Positions 5,539 through 6,256 of a stretch of 6,256 bases of DNA are shown piece by piece. This stretch comes from Candidatus Omnitrophota bacterium (GTDB lineage Bacteria; Omnitrophota; Gorgyraeia; Gygaellales; Profunditerraquicolaceae): assembly GCA_028717985.1 (NCBI GenBank), contig JAQUMS010000082.1, positions 1 through 6,256 on the forward strand. Reading direction: 5' to 3'. The translations under genes were made by a program, and so were the position numbers. A model generated the notes under the pieces. The model was not told the origin of the DNA, ran no database searches, and was given only the letters and a program-made list of their open reading frames with translations. Every line of letters starts with the position of its first letter. The stretch's first letter is position 1.

Positions 5539-6256
5539 TTAGTATTCTGGAAGACTCTGAGACGCGTATGAGGAACGGAGCTGGGTTTTCATATAATCTT
5601 CTCCCTGGGCAAAAATTGCCGCCCAGCCGTCATTATTCATGTCAGAGCTTGTTCCTTTTAGCTCATTCCATGAGTTAACCTGTCTGGTAAAAGCCTGATA
5701 TTCCTGGTCTATTGAATCAAACGGGGTAACATCTATATGGATATCATCTTGTGTAAGCTCCGGATGCTGCTGTAGTGTGAAGGTGATCCAGGTTTGGGGA
5801 TTGTATGAATAGTCAGCATGTGTTGCTTCATGGGCTATAAGAGCGGCAATCGCCGCGGCAGGAGCTGACCGTTGGTCCTGGTTTATATATATTTTGTTAT
5901 TAGTGATTCCCCACCAAAAAGCCGCCGCGTTTGTTACGCCATATTTACTGAAATCATCGAATATAATCGAAATGCTTTTTTCTTGAATTAACGCATAGGC
6001 TTCTGATCCGTTTGTTGAACTTTGCAGAAGAGATAACGATTGGGTTATAAGTTGGGTATCTGTGGTTGAGCTTCCACTATCTCCACTGCTGCCTCCGCCT
6101 CCACCGCCGCCACCACCACCACCACCTCCTCCTCCTCCTCCACTTCCTCCTCCGGTGCTTCCTCCCCCCGTAGTCGATGTCCCGCTTGTGCTTCCTGAAG
6201 TTCCTGTCGTTCCGGTAGTCCCATCCGAGTTTCCTGCTCCCGTATCATTGTAAGGA
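5539..6256 (-). CDS. Putative HExxH zinc metallopeptidase-like protein with polyglycine linker, N-terminus outside window
   Basis: The minus-strand frame ending at TAA 5539-5541 is open to the window edge with no stop for 238 codons. The first in-frame ATG is only at 5638-5640, so the gene must begin beyond the window. Residues counted from the edge: a Gly/Ser/Thr-rich region (about 6-65) contains 17 consecutive glycines (39-55). A compact domain follows, with a strand NKIYIN, a helix APAAAIAALIAHEATHADY carrying HEATH (142-146), then YNPQTW, and a second helix DQEYQAFTRQVNSW whose Glu185 could be the third zinc ligand, 39 residues after the second His. Near the C-terminus is DMNNDGW, loosely like a calcium-binding loop; the protein ends SQSLPEY. 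The strand-then-HExxH-helix order fits a zincin fold; the flexible linker suggests a secreted or surface protein with an N-terminal anchor or another domain upstream. That the frame is coding is well supported (sensible protein, stop 19 nt before the next gene). Peptidase activity is inferred; the specific family is not recognised. Confidence 0.8.
   Translation of the reverse strand, partial: PYNDTGAGNSDGTTGTTGTSGSTSGTSTTGGGSTGGGSGGGGGGGGGGGGGGGGGSSGDSGSSTTDTQLITQSLSLLQSSTNGSEAYALIQEKSISIIFDDFSKYGVTNAAAFWWGITNNKIYINQDQRSAPAAAIAALIAHEATHADYSYNPQTWITFTLQQHPELTQDDIHIDVTPFDSIDQEYQAFTRQVNSWNELKGTSSDMNNDGWAAIFAQGEDYMKTQLRSSYASQSLPEY
6091..6141 (-). repeat. Trinucleotide repeat tract encoding 17 glycines
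   Basis: On the minus strand the tract reads five GGA codons, five GGT codons, then seven mixed GGN codons, all in the frame of the metallopeptidase-like gene. It lies within a wider Gly/Ser/Thr-coding low-complexity region (about 6061-6240). Changes by whole repeat units would lengthen or shorten the linker without shifting the frame. Confidence 0.85.

Noticed and set aside
6091..6141. Repeat tract as a CRISPR or satellite element
   Set aside because: There are no spacers or longer repeat units; it is a trinucleotide tract in a coding frame.
6045..6253. Proline-rich plus-strand frame and Glu/Val-rich minus-strand frame over the repeat tract
   Set aside because: Both are out-of-frame readings of the glycine codon repeats. 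The frame encoding Gly/Ser/Thr continues through the HExxH domain for a further 500 bases and is the real one.

Overview
The window reads as a stretch of chromosome from a Gram-negative-type bacterium of moderate G+C content. It is gene-dense, with good Shine-Dalgarno sites, overlapping or closely spaced genes, a textbook intrinsic terminator, a ComM-type AAA+ protein and a lipoprotein signal peptide. No insertion sequence, phage gene, tRNA, rRNA or CRISPR array is visible. The mixture (tandem aminopropyltransferase genes, a bacterial SET-domain protein, a glycine-rich secreted-looking zincin) would suit an uncultivated lineage such as Omnitrophota. That placement is a guess from style, not something the sequence proves.

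Left block (1-3158, + strand): four co-directional genes packed as one operon. They are the 3' part of a spermidine-synthase-family gene (1-696), a second complete paralogue (708-1577), a saccharopine-dehydrogenase-family oxidoreductase that overlaps it by 4 nt (1574-2587), and a SET-domain lysine methyltransferase (2601-3158). A strong intrinsic terminator (3196-3226) closes the block. Two enzymes of the aminopropyl-transfer family followed by an opine-type reductase suggest polyamine or polyamine-like metabolite synthesis. The SET gene at the end is an unexpected partner. No SAM decarboxylase or amino-acid decarboxylase is visible, so the upstream sequence matters.

Middle (3227-4915): an AT-rich leader with a weak promoter candidate, then a complete comM/yifB gene whose motifs are all intact.

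Right block (4920-6256, - strand): two genes transcribed towards comM, probably one operon. The first is the 3' part of a long reading frame that has no usable start codon in the window and so is easily missed. It encodes a Gly/Ser/Thr-rich linker with 17 consecutive glycines followed by an HExxH metallopeptidase-like domain. Its stop lies 19 nt before the start of a 199-residue predicted lipoprotein. That gene ends only 4 nt from the comM stop, so the two transcription units converge with no terminator between them.

The two places most worth following up are the aminopropyltransferase/saccharopine-dehydrogenase/SET operon and the polyglycine zincin plus lipoprotein pair. Everything about joint function is inference from gene order.
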